In this document: positions 11,603 through 22,000 of the stretch, piece after piece
How positions within the stretch are numbered: the stretch's first letter is position 1
How the letters are laid out: each line of letters opens with the position of its first letter
From: Tolypocladium sp. Sup5 PDA-1
Taxonomy: Eukaryota > Ascomycota > Sordariomycetes > Hypocreales > Ophiocordycipitaceae
NCBI GenBank assembly: GCA_000750105.3
Contig: JPHH03000017.1
Coordinates: forward strand, 186,001 to 250,000
Direction of reading: 5' to 3'
DNA length: 64,000 nucleotides
Made by a program: the position numbers and the translations under genes
The notes under the pieces: model-generated
What the model was told of the DNA's origin: nothing
The model's input: the letters and a program-made list of their open reading frames with translations, nothing else
Database searches by the model: none

Positions 11603-12237
11603 TCAAGAAAGAGGTTGCCAGGTGTGGATCCAGCGTTGAGCGGACTGATCAAAGGCGGCTTGCCAGTAACCCGGGACTGGACCTTGCCGTGTCGGGTCCC
11701 AGAACGTGGGCGGGTTGAGGTAGTAGATGTCGGGCGATTCCACGAAGAAGGTTTGTTGAGCTTCTGATGGCTGTGACAGCTGCTGTGGGATGGGGTGTTC
11801 GCTATCCGAGTGTTCGAGGTTGGAGGAGTAGGCTGATTTATAGATTAGCGCTGACGACCGGCGATGCGTACATGCTTGTCATCGGGAACATGACCATTCA
11901 GTCATGGCCATCATAGTTCCATGATGTGCAGCAAACACGTAGTCAGAGGCAAGTGGAACGACGAACCTGATGATGAATCGGAGCTGTCGTCGTCACCATT
12001 CACGCCTGTCTGCGTCTCCTCGTCGTCTGACTCGAACTGGATGTCAAGATGTGCAGCAAACAACTCAGTGCTCCAGATGACTTGATCGTGGCAGTCCAAG
12101 AAAGCGCCAACAACGATCCAAGCCCAGAAAGGGGGCTCTTGGCTGGCCTCCAGATACTGGGTGACCACGAGTTTCGTGGCTGGGGACGGGAGGAAGTCTC
12201 CGTCGACTTCTATCGTCCGGCAACGAGCTTGCGGCAT
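11603..12237 (-). CDS. Hypothetical protein, possibly the 5' part of the neighbouring gene
   Basis: Two exons, 12237-11967 and 11832-11603, join in phase and give 166 residues. The first exon has an acidic Asp/Ser tail. The second reads on with SSNLEHSDSEHPIPQQL and SPDIYYLNPPTFWDPTRQ, which look like genuine protein sequence. The donor is GTTCGT, which is weak, and the intron is 134 nt, long for this window. The stop at 11605 lies only 70 bp before the ATG of the next gene on the same strand, with a branch site and acceptor in between. A single fused gene is therefore possible. No domain is recognised. Confidence 0.4.
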
Positions 12238-13151
12238 AGAGATTGCTGGATGCTCAGGACTGTGCAGCCACAACAGTCTTGTCCAGATGGCTCGGGCGTG
12301 CAATGTCTGCCGTGAGCTGTCTTCCCAAAATGAAGAGGACACAAAATGTCCGTCCGGGTCGAACGGAGGGACAAGTGTTTGGGAGCCTGTGTTTAAATAG
12401 CTGTCCGCGGAGGACCTGATTAAGCGGTGACTCTGGGGGACAGCAAGAAGCAGCTACGTAAGACCGCTCTGTTGGAAACCCATTCTGCTTTCGTCTTATG
12501 TGTATCTTGAATCACAAAGACCGGCTCTCCTTGTCTGGAATCACGGTAAGCCAGGCGACCGCCTGCTCCCGGCGATATACCGGATGGCTCGGCCGGTCAG
12601 CCGAACCGAGCGCCTGACTCCGGAAGCCGTCTGTGAGTCCATATGCCGATGCGGCCGGATCTCGGTTTGTGTTGGCGTAAAGTGTGGCTACACCGACCAG
12701 ACACTGAGTGGTCACCCAGTCCACCCAAGAGTCTGTTGTGATCTGTTGTCGGCCGGTGGGAGATTGCTCTGATTAAGTGCATCTCATTCGAGTGTCGGTG
12801 GGATCTGGCCACCGTCGCCAGTCACACGGTACGTCCCCGAGCAAACTCAAGATCCAGCTCAGACTGGGGCCACCCTGCTAGACATGTCGAGCAGGGATTC
12901 GTGACAAAAGTCGCCGTGTATGTCATGGCTATGCACTGAATCTCGTTGCCGGTATTTGTTGCACAGTGGCATGGCACTGAGCACAAGCATTCAGCTTGAG
13001 CCTCCGGCCAAATCACCCCTCAGTGAATAGGAGCAAACAGCTCCAAACCGGTGTTTGACGCAGACAAGAAGATCCGTACTTGATAAGCCTTGACTGAAAC
13101 AGACAGAACAGATGCTCGCCCACGTGTGCTCCGGCAAGCCTGGCTGCTGCC
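12238..13151. other. Intergenic, no gene seen
   Basis: Only short overlapping frames without recognisable domains are present. The segment separates two minus-strand genes and should contain the promoter of the gene ending at 11603 and the 3' region of the ankyrin gene. Confidence 0.45.
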
Positions 13152-13913
13152 TCACTCATCGTCATCGCTGTCATCCTGTACGACTCGGACGGCACCGCCC
13201 TTCTTCGTCGACTCGATCTCTTTTTTCAGCTGATGTCTTCTATCGGCTTCAGAAACCAAGCCCTTGAGGTAGACCTCGGCCTGGACGGTGGCGCTGTAAG
13301 CAGCCGGCGTCCAGTTCCAGATGTTGCGTCTCTCCACATCTGCCCCTGCAGCTAGCAGTGTCCGCAGCCCAAGCAGGTTCCCATTGCCGCTTGCAAAGTG
13401 CAGAGCCGTATTCCCTTCCGCGTCTGCCCTCTGCACCGCCTCGTAGGGACCTCCCGGGACATAGGTTAGCAGGATTTGGAGTGGTGTGTCCCAGCCTCCC
13501 ACGCAGGCCTCCATGATGGCATCCCGACCCCGAATGTCTCGCCTGAGTATGCTGTCTCTGTCATTCTCGCAGAGCAAATGGACGACATCGGTGTGTCCGG
13601 CGCCGGCGGCCAACATGAGTGCAGTCTGATGGTTTTCGTTGAGCGCGGGGCATGGGTCTTCGTGTCCCGCGAGGAGCAGCGTCTCGCAGATGTCCTTGTG
13701 GCCCAACGACGCCGCAAGATGTAGATTCGAGTTTGAGAGGCCAACAAGAGAGTGATCCGGATTGTGAAGGAGCGAGGGATGGGACTTGAGAATCCGCTTG
13801 ACGAGGAGAGCGTCCCCGGCGTGGATGGCACGTCGTAGGCGAATCGAAGGGTCGATCCTGGAGCAGGAGAAGGTTAGCTTTGCTCTAGGCAGAACGCAGC
13901 AGCAAGCTTACAT
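13152..13913 (-). CDS. Ankyrin-repeat protein, start codon probably split by an intron
   Basis: The main exon is 13857-13152. It encodes about 234 residues made almost entirely of ankyrin repeats, with repeat cores such as NLHLAASLGHKDICETLLLA, TALMLAAGAGHTDVVHLL and NTALHFASGNGNLLGLRTLL. An acidic DDSDDDE tail ends the protein. A 54-nt intron (13911-13858; GTAAGC donor, GCTAAC branch site, CAG acceptor) precedes it. Joining AT (13913-13912) to the G at 13857 makes the ATG, so the start codon would be divided by the intron. The overlapping upstream ATG (13929) runs into a stop after splicing. A further upstream coding exon cannot be excluded. Ankyrin repeats bind other proteins; the partner is unknown. 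Confidence 0.75.
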
Positions 13914-14649
13914 GGTGGATGATGGGTCATGACGCAAGAGACTCGATCGCAACGAGCATGCCTGAGCAAGGTGAGGTTGATCAGCGCTTTTGCATCGGCA
14001 GATGCCTACCTAGGTGGTTGATATGGCAGCCTGAGGTGCGTGGTCGAGAGTGGAGGCTCCAGGCAGGTCGCGACGAGGCACGGCACGTCAGCGCCTCTAC
14101 CCGCCGTCCACGTTTCAGCCTCGTGAGTCGCTCCAGGGACCTCCCGCTTCCCCTGGGGCTGAAGCTAATAGAAATAACCGCTGGAGACGCCTGTGGTCAT
14201 TACCCGAAATTGCCCCTGATGGGTTTAGCGGGGTTGGCCAGAAACACTTGAGGTGGCCCCCTCCACTGCCACGTTGAATCGAAACACCAACGTTTAACAT
14301 CATGTTTGCCTCGAGACTCTGGCTTCAACAACGGCGAACCTGCTGCCTCTGGTCGCCCCTTTGCTACAGATGTCGAACTACAATACACGAGGCAGGCTTT
14401 CATGCTTGGCTTTGGCACTCCACAGCTACGCGGCTGAATCGCTGTGGCTTGATGAGAATCGGCGCCCGCTGAGAAGAAGCCAATTATTGCATCGAGCATC
14501 GGAGAACATGAGTATTGTCATTCAAATCCTGATGCACTAACACTGAGAAGCAGTCCTGAAACTCCAATCTATGCCCCGTCCCAACCTTCTAGCCAAACTC
14601 CGCAACCGACCGACCGTCCCATGTCCCAAACAATGTCCCAAGCGACCGC
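13914..14649. other. Intergenic between ankyrin and cupin genes
   Basis: This stretch contains the ankyrin gene promoter and the 3' side of the cupin gene. I see no coding frame with recognisable content. Confidence 0.45.
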
Positions 14650-15498
14650 TTAGCGAGCCTCTGCCATGATCTCATCAATGCTCCTCTTCGCGTTACGCTT
14701 AATTCCGCACTTGTTCAAGCATGCGTCGATTCCCAGGGCAATGTTGGCAGGAATCATCTTGCGGAACGACTCAATGTCCTCGCCATTCAGCGTCTGCGGG
14801 CCACCCAGTGTCGCGCTGATAACGTCAGGTCGGAGGCTGAAGAAGTTCTGGGCGATGGTCTGGACGCCAGGGTCTGCGTCGTTGAAGGCCGCCACGAATA
14901 CAGTCGGCTCGCAGTCTGGGTTGAACTCTTGATGGATGGCGCCCTGCGGGAAGACGGTCATCTGGAAGCGAGAGAGCGTGTTGGCGACGGGCGCAGCGCC
15001 GTTCTCTCCGACAAAGTTGGTCACCAGCCGTCCCTGGACGACGATGTTGAGCTCAGTCGCCCTGTTGTGCACATGGGGCGTGTTCATGCCGCAGGGCCCC
15101 AGGAAACCGACCGTCATGGACTCGCCGTTGCCAATGAGGGCCGGCATCGTCTTGGACGTCGCACCAATGGAAAGACCGCCCTTGCCCTTTGTCTCTGTGC
15201 TCGAGGCTGAGCTGCCCTCGTTGAAGTCGAAGACAAAGTCGCCTGGTTGGTTGAGAAGCTTGATGCGGTCAACTTGCGTCGGGGCTGTCATGAGCTTTGC
15301 GATGAGGTCCTCGTTGCCTTCCCGAGTGTTGATGGGGACCACGGGAGGAAGGATGGCGTTAATGTCGACGCCGGTCTTGTTGGAGGCAGACTCGTCGGCT
15401 CGTTTGCTCTCGACATTGTTGTCGGAGCGGGCGGCGTACGGTGCTGCGAGTGCAGCAGTCGCAAGCAGCAGGACGGAAGAGACACCGGTCATATGCAT
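14650..15498 (-). CDS. Secreted germin-like cupin (spherulin type)
   Basis: An intronless frame of 282 residues begins with a hydrophobic signal peptide (about residues 1-19, cleavage near ALAAP). The cupin core has motif 1, GMNTPHVHNRATELNIVVQG, with metal-ligand candidates His142, His144 and Glu149. Motif 2 is FPQGAIHQEFN, with His189. Two Cys near the C-terminus (DACLNKCGIKR) could form a disulfide. This is the germin/spherulin-1A architecture, a secreted bicupin-fold monomer that binds manganese. Known members include oxalate oxidases, superoxide dismutase-like proteins and encystment proteins; the activity here cannot be assigned. A second ATG at 15492 is equally usable. Confidence 0.88.
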   Translation of the reverse strand: MHMTGVSSVLLLATAALAAPYAARSDNNVESKRADESASNKTGVDINAILPPVVPINTREGNEDLIAKLMTAPTQVDRIKLLNQPGDFVFDFNEGSSASSTETKGKGGLSIGATSKTMPALIGNGESMTVGFLGPCGMNTPHVHNRATELNIVVQGRLVTNFVGENGAAPVANTLSRFQMTVFPQGAIHQEFNPDCEPTVFVAAFNDADPGVQTIAQNFFSLRPDVISATLGGPQTLNGEDIESFRKMIPANIALGIDACLNKCGIKRNAKRSIDEIMAEAR

Positions 15499-18400
15499 TG
15501 TGTATGTTGGAAAAGAGGACGGGGGAAAGCTGCCACAGATTGTTGAGGAGCAAATGGGTGTTGAAGTGTCTGGTTGATGGAGTTGCTGATCTGGAGTTGC
15601 TGGTCTGGAGTGCTGGTCTGGAGTGCTAATCATCTCATCATCTGGCTAGGGCGAGGCCTTCTTATATCTTCACTCGTCGTCCAACTCTTCAAATTCTCAC
15701 ACGACCTACAAGGCATCCGCAGCCATGTCATCCACGGTGATATTGGAAGCCCCATATCGCAACTATTGTCGCACGCCGGCAGCTTGCCTTCCCGGTGAGC
15801 GTTGCGGGCTTCCAGGTACGGCGCAGCTGGCTCGTGCAGCCGATTCCTCGTCAGCCATTCACCCTGTAGATAGCAGAGGAAGCAGAAATAGTTCTACTTG
15901 ATCCTGATTGGATGAGTCAAGGCCGTTCCGCGAGGGGCATGTTTTTGAGGGCTGAGGCTAAAGGCTCATGCGCTTATGAACGTTGCTGACCCGCAGTTCT
16001 GGCGTCTGTGTGAGGCGAAGCCAGGGCCTTTGCCGCGCCGAATGGGGACCCATGATGGAGCCCAAGAACAATACACCTCGGTTTGTCGACGGATGCTTAC
16101 GTTCCGAAGGCAGCATCAAGGATTCAAGAGAACACGAAAACGTTTTGTGGGAATACCATGTTGGGCCTATCCCTGGCCATGGCCCGATTGACAGGACAGG
16201 GAAGTGAGGCCTTTACCTTTTGCTGGAGGTCAGATTTTGGAGACCACGACATTGGAAGGACGACATGTGCATATCCTGATGCCAAATTCCCGTTGCTGTT
16301 TGCTGGATTAAACGAATTCTCGTCTGAGTAAGCCGGAAGAAAGCAAACTGTTCCAGCGCCGTGGACGATGCGGAGCGCGCGATGAAGCCAATTTTCACGG
16401 CCGAGGCAGCGAAGCCCGCAACATGAATGCCTCCAACCCAGGGCCTCGAGCTGACCTTTCGCCAGCTTTCCATGTCGCAAGGCATCCAGTATTGCAGAAA
16501 TTTCTACTATAGCAGGCTAGTGAACTGGCAAGCAACAGTTGGTTGGACGCGGGCGCGGTCCACCAATGTTGTGCTGGCAAGGCTGGCTAACGGAGTACAC
16601 TGCCCAGCACAGCCACCGGCCCACCACCAACAAGAGGGCGAAAATAGATGCAGCTGCCGGTAAGAGAATGTTCCGTGGAATAATACGGACTACACGCCAC
16701 AAGGCGCCTGTCCGGCTTGCTATTTTAAGCCCCATATTTGAACGCGCCTGGCGCTTGCCGGACGACAATTGAACCACTCACCGCTGGCCTGTTGTGTTGT
16801 CGTGGAGCCGAATGATTCCTCATCGTCGCGCGAGGTCTGTATAGGCGGCCAACGGCGAGGTCATCGCTGACGGATATCTCGGCAGCATCAAATTGGATAT
16901 TCTCAAGAATCCAAATTTGGTGGATTCTCCGAGTTGGCCGTGATTGCTCCACTGCCGAACCACGAGCAAACACAGACCGCATCGGAGAATTCGGGCCATT
17001 CCATGTAGTGTAAACCTGGCTGCGATATGGACCGGCGATTGAAACCAGACAACATTTAATTGTATAGTTGCGAGGCACGACAGATATCCTGTTTAACGTA
17101 TGCCTGGCCTTGCCTTGGAGCTCGGCTATCGCAGCCAATGTTTGGGTACACTGGCCACCCTTCTCCCATGGCTCCCTCCTCAATGTGTTTGTCGGATCCA
17201 GCATGCCATTCCGCTCTATCTCGCCCCATCGTAACTCCCTCGCTTCGTTTATGGTACCTTAGCTCTTAAACCTACGGGTAACGTCATTTGCACCATCCGT
17301 TGCCACGTTCCGCCGGCTTCTGGTTCATGGAAGGTACGCTGCTGATCTTGCCATGTCGCCTGTCGGGGTGATGCCTGACCGCCAGTTCATCTCAGGGAAG
17401 GTACGTCGACGTGCCCGATTCCTTCTCGAATGCGCGGGGCAGCGCTTCTAAGAACTTTGCTTCCTCCCCCTTCAGCATCGGTAACGTGGATTGATCTCCT
17501 GCTGTCGTCTTGCGTCCAGATCTTCCCCGTCCGTATCAGTTCTAAGTTGGTCGTTAAACGTGCGCCGGACGGCCGAAGCCTGCCAAGGGCTTCCACTGGA
17601 GTACAATATTGGGGGGCATCGCGGTGTCCATGACGAGCAATTCGTCCCTGAAGACGAGGAGGTTGACTCGTCTGACGTCGAATTTGAGGCGCCCGCCCCG
17701 ACCAAGAATCCCAACCCAGGGAGGGCCAGCATTGCGCAGTACAGAGTCTGTGCTCGAACTTGTCGGATCGAGTCCAAGCGTCAGGTCAAACAGCTCCCTG
17801 CTCGGACACCTGGTTGGCAAGTTCGAAAAAATCGGTTGGACATGTGGGTGAATAGGCTCATGGCCGTTCGGGCGGACTCTTGGAGTCGGGTACGTTCCTC
17901 ATGTGCTTGATCCTCAACCATGGCATCTCTCTACACCTCGTGCTTTCGGATGTTCGACTGTCTGCTGATCTGAGATTTAGCATGCCGGTGTCGATAAACG
18001 ATTGGTCTGCCAGTGCATTGATGATGATTGACCTTGGTCCTCATGAGCCTTTGGGTCGTCATGCAGGCAAAATCGTCCGGAGCAGTCATTATAAAGGGGA
18101 CAACTGTCTATTCTAGGGGCACAATGGCGCTCTCTTTGGGATGAACTTTTCCAAGCGAAGAGTATGTTGAGTACGTCAATGGTTCAACCTGGAGCGATTG
18201 CCGCCGGCTAACTCTACCCGTTCTAGGCACGACCTGACTGCCGCCTACGCCATGGAGTTCGGTGAACTCATTGATCCTCCATCCAAGGCCGTATGCCATT
18301 CACAGCCAAGAAATCAACTATTCACAGCTCAGAACAGAGTCGTCACACTCACAGAAAAGGCCCCTGTAACCTGTCTTCTGTGAATCACGCCTTCTTGGTA

Positions 18401-18566
18401 ACGCGACGCTTCTCCCCTTCAATGAACTAGCCCCGACCACCTATATATACCTCGAGCTCCCTCCAGCATGTTGCAGCACTATCAACACGTCCACACAAAC
18501 GTTGGAAAGGGCTGTCAGTACTGACTTTGCATTTTCTCATATAACCTAACTGCATCCCCTAGCAAA
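15499..18566. other. 3 kb intergenic region, no firm gene
   Basis: No intact gene was found. On the minus strand, 17908-17554 is an open frame with somewhat protein-like content (ELFDLTLGLDPTSSSTDSVL and a following block). It has no ATG, no domain I know and no splice partner, so it may be a decayed exon. The region ends in the promoter of the small gene at 18567. Confidence 0.4.
18441..18450 (+). promoter_or_regulatory. TATA-box-like element
   Basis: CTATATATAC lies about 125 bp before the ATG at 18567. It is followed by an AC-rich leader and, just before the ATG, by an ATAACCTAAC branch-like sequence with a CTAG acceptor. That suggests transcription starts near 18470 and that the 5' leader carries an intron. 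Confidence 0.5.
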
Positions 18567-18920
18567 ATGGCCTCTTCCGCTTGGATCACAGAGACGACGG
18601 CGGACTTCAAACAGGACCTCGACGCCTTGAGCACCGAGACAGCAGCCCAAGCACAGGATATAGTCCAGATCGGCAATGAAATCATCGCCGCGCTCCAAAA
18701 ATACCCCCGCCCCGACTTCGTACAGCTAGTCGACGACTGCGCCTCGCTCCTCGTGACGCGATCGCGGGCAATCGCCAGGTACGAGGAGAGAGGCAGGAAA
18801 CACGGTATTCTTCCCGAAGTGCAGTCAGAGCTACGACGCATGCGTATTCAATTGCGCGACCTCCTGAGCGCGCAGGAAGCGAGGGAGGGGCGGGAGCGCG
18901 TCGCAGACATGGAGAAGTAA
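18567..18920 (+). CDS. Small helical hypothetical protein
   Basis: The product has 117 residues, is strongly charged and contains almost no Gly or Pro after residue 50. It is predicted to be mostly alpha-helical with coiled-coil-like heptads (ETAAQAQDIVQIGNEIIAAL and SELRRMRIQLRDLLSAQEAR). The start ATG sits four bases after a CTAG acceptor, which suits a spliced 5' leader. A TATA-like box lies upstream. I do not recognise the family. The frame and the promoter layout make it a likely real small gene. Confidence 0.6.
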   Translation: MASSAWITETTADFKQDLDALSTETAAQAQDIVQIGNEIIAALQKYPRPDFVQLVDDCASLLVTRSRAIARYEERGRKHGILPEVQSELRRMRIQLRDLLSAQEAREGRERVADMEK

Positions 18921-19200
18921 GGAACTAGCCAGGTAGCGGCAGGTAGTGCTTGGGCGAGTTGTGAGGGAGCTTGAGGACTTGGGATGAGCGATGGATATAG
19001 CGGAGTCGGTTGTACTTCGTACCGACAACCAGACAAGCAGGTGGCCTCCCGAGGTCTCAAGTGGTTATATAGAGGTGATCAAAGAGCCGCGGGTCTGGCC
19101 ATACATGTCCTCTGCTGCTAGTCCATCCACTCATGTTAACCCCGTAAAATATTTCATTCCGTTCCACGGCCTCGTCCCCGGCCTCGTGCAAGCGATGCCC
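18921..19200. other. Short intergenic stretch
   Basis: It contains one GTACTTCGTAC word at 19012-19022 and no coding content. Confidence 0.4.
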
Positions 19201-20010
19201 TCACTCATCCTCGGGCATACAAGACCGGCCGCGTATTTGGTGAGAGGCCTCGTGGCACCTTGCGGAGCAGTGCCTGAACATGATCTTGGGGACAAGCGTG
19301 GGCATCTCCGAAACGGCCTGCTTGACCCATGCGTGGTCCCTGTTAACCGAGTGCTCCTCCCTCCTCAAGTCTGGTATTTCATCTTTGGCTACCGGGGGCT
19401 TCCATATGCTCTGAGGGTCGTCCACGCCGCGGATCAACCCAAGACCGTAGCCCTGGCTTCCAGCCAGACCGCCGCCAGCAGAATGACATACGCCTGTCCA
19501 AGCTAGACTGTGATACAGTTTGAGAAGGTTTGCCGAGAGAGCATCACGTCAAACAGCACTTTGGGCTCTGGACCATGTGCTGCTACCTGTGAGTCCCAGA
19601 GGTTAAAGAACGAGCGGATCGTATCGGAGTCGGCGGTGTCTACAAGCCGCACGCGCTCCTCACCCAGCCCACCGAACAGGCCGGATCGCAGAGCAACGGC
19701 GTCTTCTATGTGCAGGGTGATGAGTTACAAGGCAGGGCCCTTCGGCATGGCGCGCGAAGAGCTGACGGTCAGCCGCTTGTTTGCACCCGAAAGGGAAGAT
19801 CCAGACTGTTGAAGTCGTGGATGAGCTCACCTGAGACAGACGTAGCCAGGTTATTCTGCTCAGCCACGGCAAAGAAAGCCGCAAAGTCCATCTCCCGTTC
19901 CGTCTCGTCACAATACTATCGTTTCCAATTCAGGTGGAAGATGTTCGCACCCGGTTGCACCCAAATAAAGGGGACGCTGGTGGCTGCATAGGACAAGCGA
20001 TGCCCGTGCC
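19201..20010 (-). pseudogene. Probable decayed gene, family unknown
   Basis: Protein-like sequence runs through this stretch on the minus strand but changes frame and contains stops. The first block, about 20010-19770, reads SVPFIWVQPGANIF and later MDFAAFFAVAEQNNLATSVS (ATG at 19891). A second, in another frame at about 19730-19440, includes DTIRSFFNLWDSQVAAHG and VLFDVMLSRQTFSN. A third, in the remaining frame at 19437-19201, includes GLIRGVDDPQSIWKPP and RREEHSVNRDHAWVKQA. Stops at 19918 (TAG) and 19505 (TAG), plus a TGA and a TAA in the middle, could each arise from CAG, CGA or CAA by one C-to-T change. A GTGAGC donor would bypass the middle stops, so a partly intact multi-exon gene remains possible. 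Confidence 0.4.
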
Positions 20011-22000
20011 TGAAACCGACCTGGCGCGATTCGCGGCACACATGAAGGATGATGGGTGCGGCGTCGCTGGCGGGGGCTTATATTGGCGAGAGTTGCAATG
20101 TACGATAGGTGGGCCAGGGCTGGAGACTGTATGCGGCCTTGCGTGTGCAAGTGTGGTTATCTTTGGGATCTGCGACTCTTGACCGCCGCAGATTCGACGG
20201 ATCTACGGAGGTTGGATGCCTTGACCATTAGGGCCAGATTTCCGGAGTACACCAGACATGCAGATTACAGCCTACTTGCCTTTCAGGTGTATCAGGATCT
20301 CAGGGGAGTTGCTGCGCGTTCGAAGGCACCACTCATTCGGGTTCAACTTTCAAGGTTCAATGTTGCACCTCACAAGTCAGCTGCACCCCATCATGTGATT
20401 CACAATGCGAACCCAATCAACGCGGGCATCAGCGACATCTAAAAGAAAAACGGACTACGAACGCCTCGGTACCAGAGAGATCCGTCTTGGGTGAACAGTA
20501 ACACCGGTTGTCGGCACACAATCATATTACGCCTGTTCTCAAGCGTGCAACATTGATCATTACGGGTGTACGAAGTACGAACAACACAGAGCGGCGCTTC
20601 CCTCGAAGGCAGCGGTCAGATGCTATTCATGGCAGGCACGGCATGCCGCTCCCGGCCCCATCCGGCGTGGCTTCCGTTTGCCGACCGGGGTCGACCGGAG
20701 CAAAAGACCCACCGACGGACCCGGGACAAACTCGCAAGCTCGACCGCCAGACGTTGTGCGGACGTTTGCGATCCGTAACCAACACCCGCACTGAGGCGCG
20801 ACAGAGAGGAGGCAGTGGCATCCAATCTCGGGATGTCTTCCAATATATCAATCGATGTGCCAAACCTGCGTCCGCAGCCATGTGGATCCCAGCCCTCTCC
20901 ATGCAACCGAAGTGTGGTTGCTGACAGGCAACGCCATGGCAAGCTCGTTGTTGGGAGGGGGGGGGAATAATTATTAGCGCTGCTGCCAGCCCGAAGCGAG
21001 TTGAGCTGGTTGTCTATGATGCTGACATCTTGTACGGACTACGAAGTACGACTGCCTATACGATGCAGGGTTGAGGACGAGGTGGATGGATGGGTGCAGC
21101 ACGTATGCTTCGATTGGTGAACGGACTCCAGAAGGAGTGACAGAATCAGGCGAGTTATGCATGCCACAATCCAAGATCCCAACAAGCAGAGACCAGACCA
21201 TGTACCTTACTCGTACAGTGAGCACCCACCACCCACCCAAGCCACCCTTGGGTCCATTCTCCGCAACTGTTGTGCCCCTGCTCTCCGCAACTGTTGTGCC
21301 CCTGCTCTCCGCAACTCCAGTCCACACTTGCGGACTTGACCCCAGCTGCACGGATGCTGACCGCCGAGTTCACGTGGCTGCCGAATATCCTTCTGTTGAG
21401 TTTGACGGCGGACAGATGCCCCGATCGGTTCATTGGGCCGACCAGGCCCTTTCCCTTGCAGCCTTCAAGTAAATTAATTAATTGTGCCAATGAGCAGGCT
21501 CGCCGTCACCCCCCAAGTCGTCAAGTGTTTAGCGATGCTCGCTTAGACTAAATGCCTCCGCTCAACCAGCGATTCGGCCCGCCTGGCCTGCAAGTGATAC
21601 TGTGGTACCTGTGGATCTCCGAGATTACATCGGCGCGGCCGCGGCCGCCTTCAACTCAACACGACACTCATTCCTCGTATCAATCCGTCGAAGCTGATCG
21701 CTGCGCTCCTCATCATTTATGAGTGCCTCTTCGCCCACTACCCGTTCTCGTCGCTGGAGCTCAGGCAAGAGAGGCTGCAGACGCTCCATGCAGCCAGCGC
21801 GCAGTCCGTCTTACTCGCAAGACTGAGGGCAACGTCGAAACCCAGCGAGCCATCTGCAACTTCACGCTCAGGGAATAGGGGCCTCTGGATGTAACTTTGC
21901 ATGAAGCAGCGCTCCTGCAGTTGACATCTTGAGATTGGACGAAGCCATGCCCTTGTAAAGAGCATTCAGCTCGCTGATCGACCCTGTGGGCGTCCGGACC
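20011..22000. other. 2 kb intergenic region upstream of the ABC transporter
   Basis: No gene is recognised. It contains GTACGAAGTAC at 20568-20578, a related word at 21040-21049 and a 24-bp tandem repeat at 21259-21316. A GC-rich block lies near 21640. The end should hold the ABC transporter promoter. Confidence 0.4.
21259..21316 (+). repeat. 24-bp tandem repeat, 2.4 copies
   Basis: The unit CTCCGCAACTGTTGTGCCCC plus TGCT is present at 21259-21282 and 21283-21306 without mismatch. A partial third copy is at 21307-21316. Confidence 0.9.

Noticed and set aside
17554..17908. Minus-strand frame with protein-like content
   Set aside because: No ATG, no domain and no convincing splice partner. 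It is kept only as a possible decayed exon in the intergenic entry.
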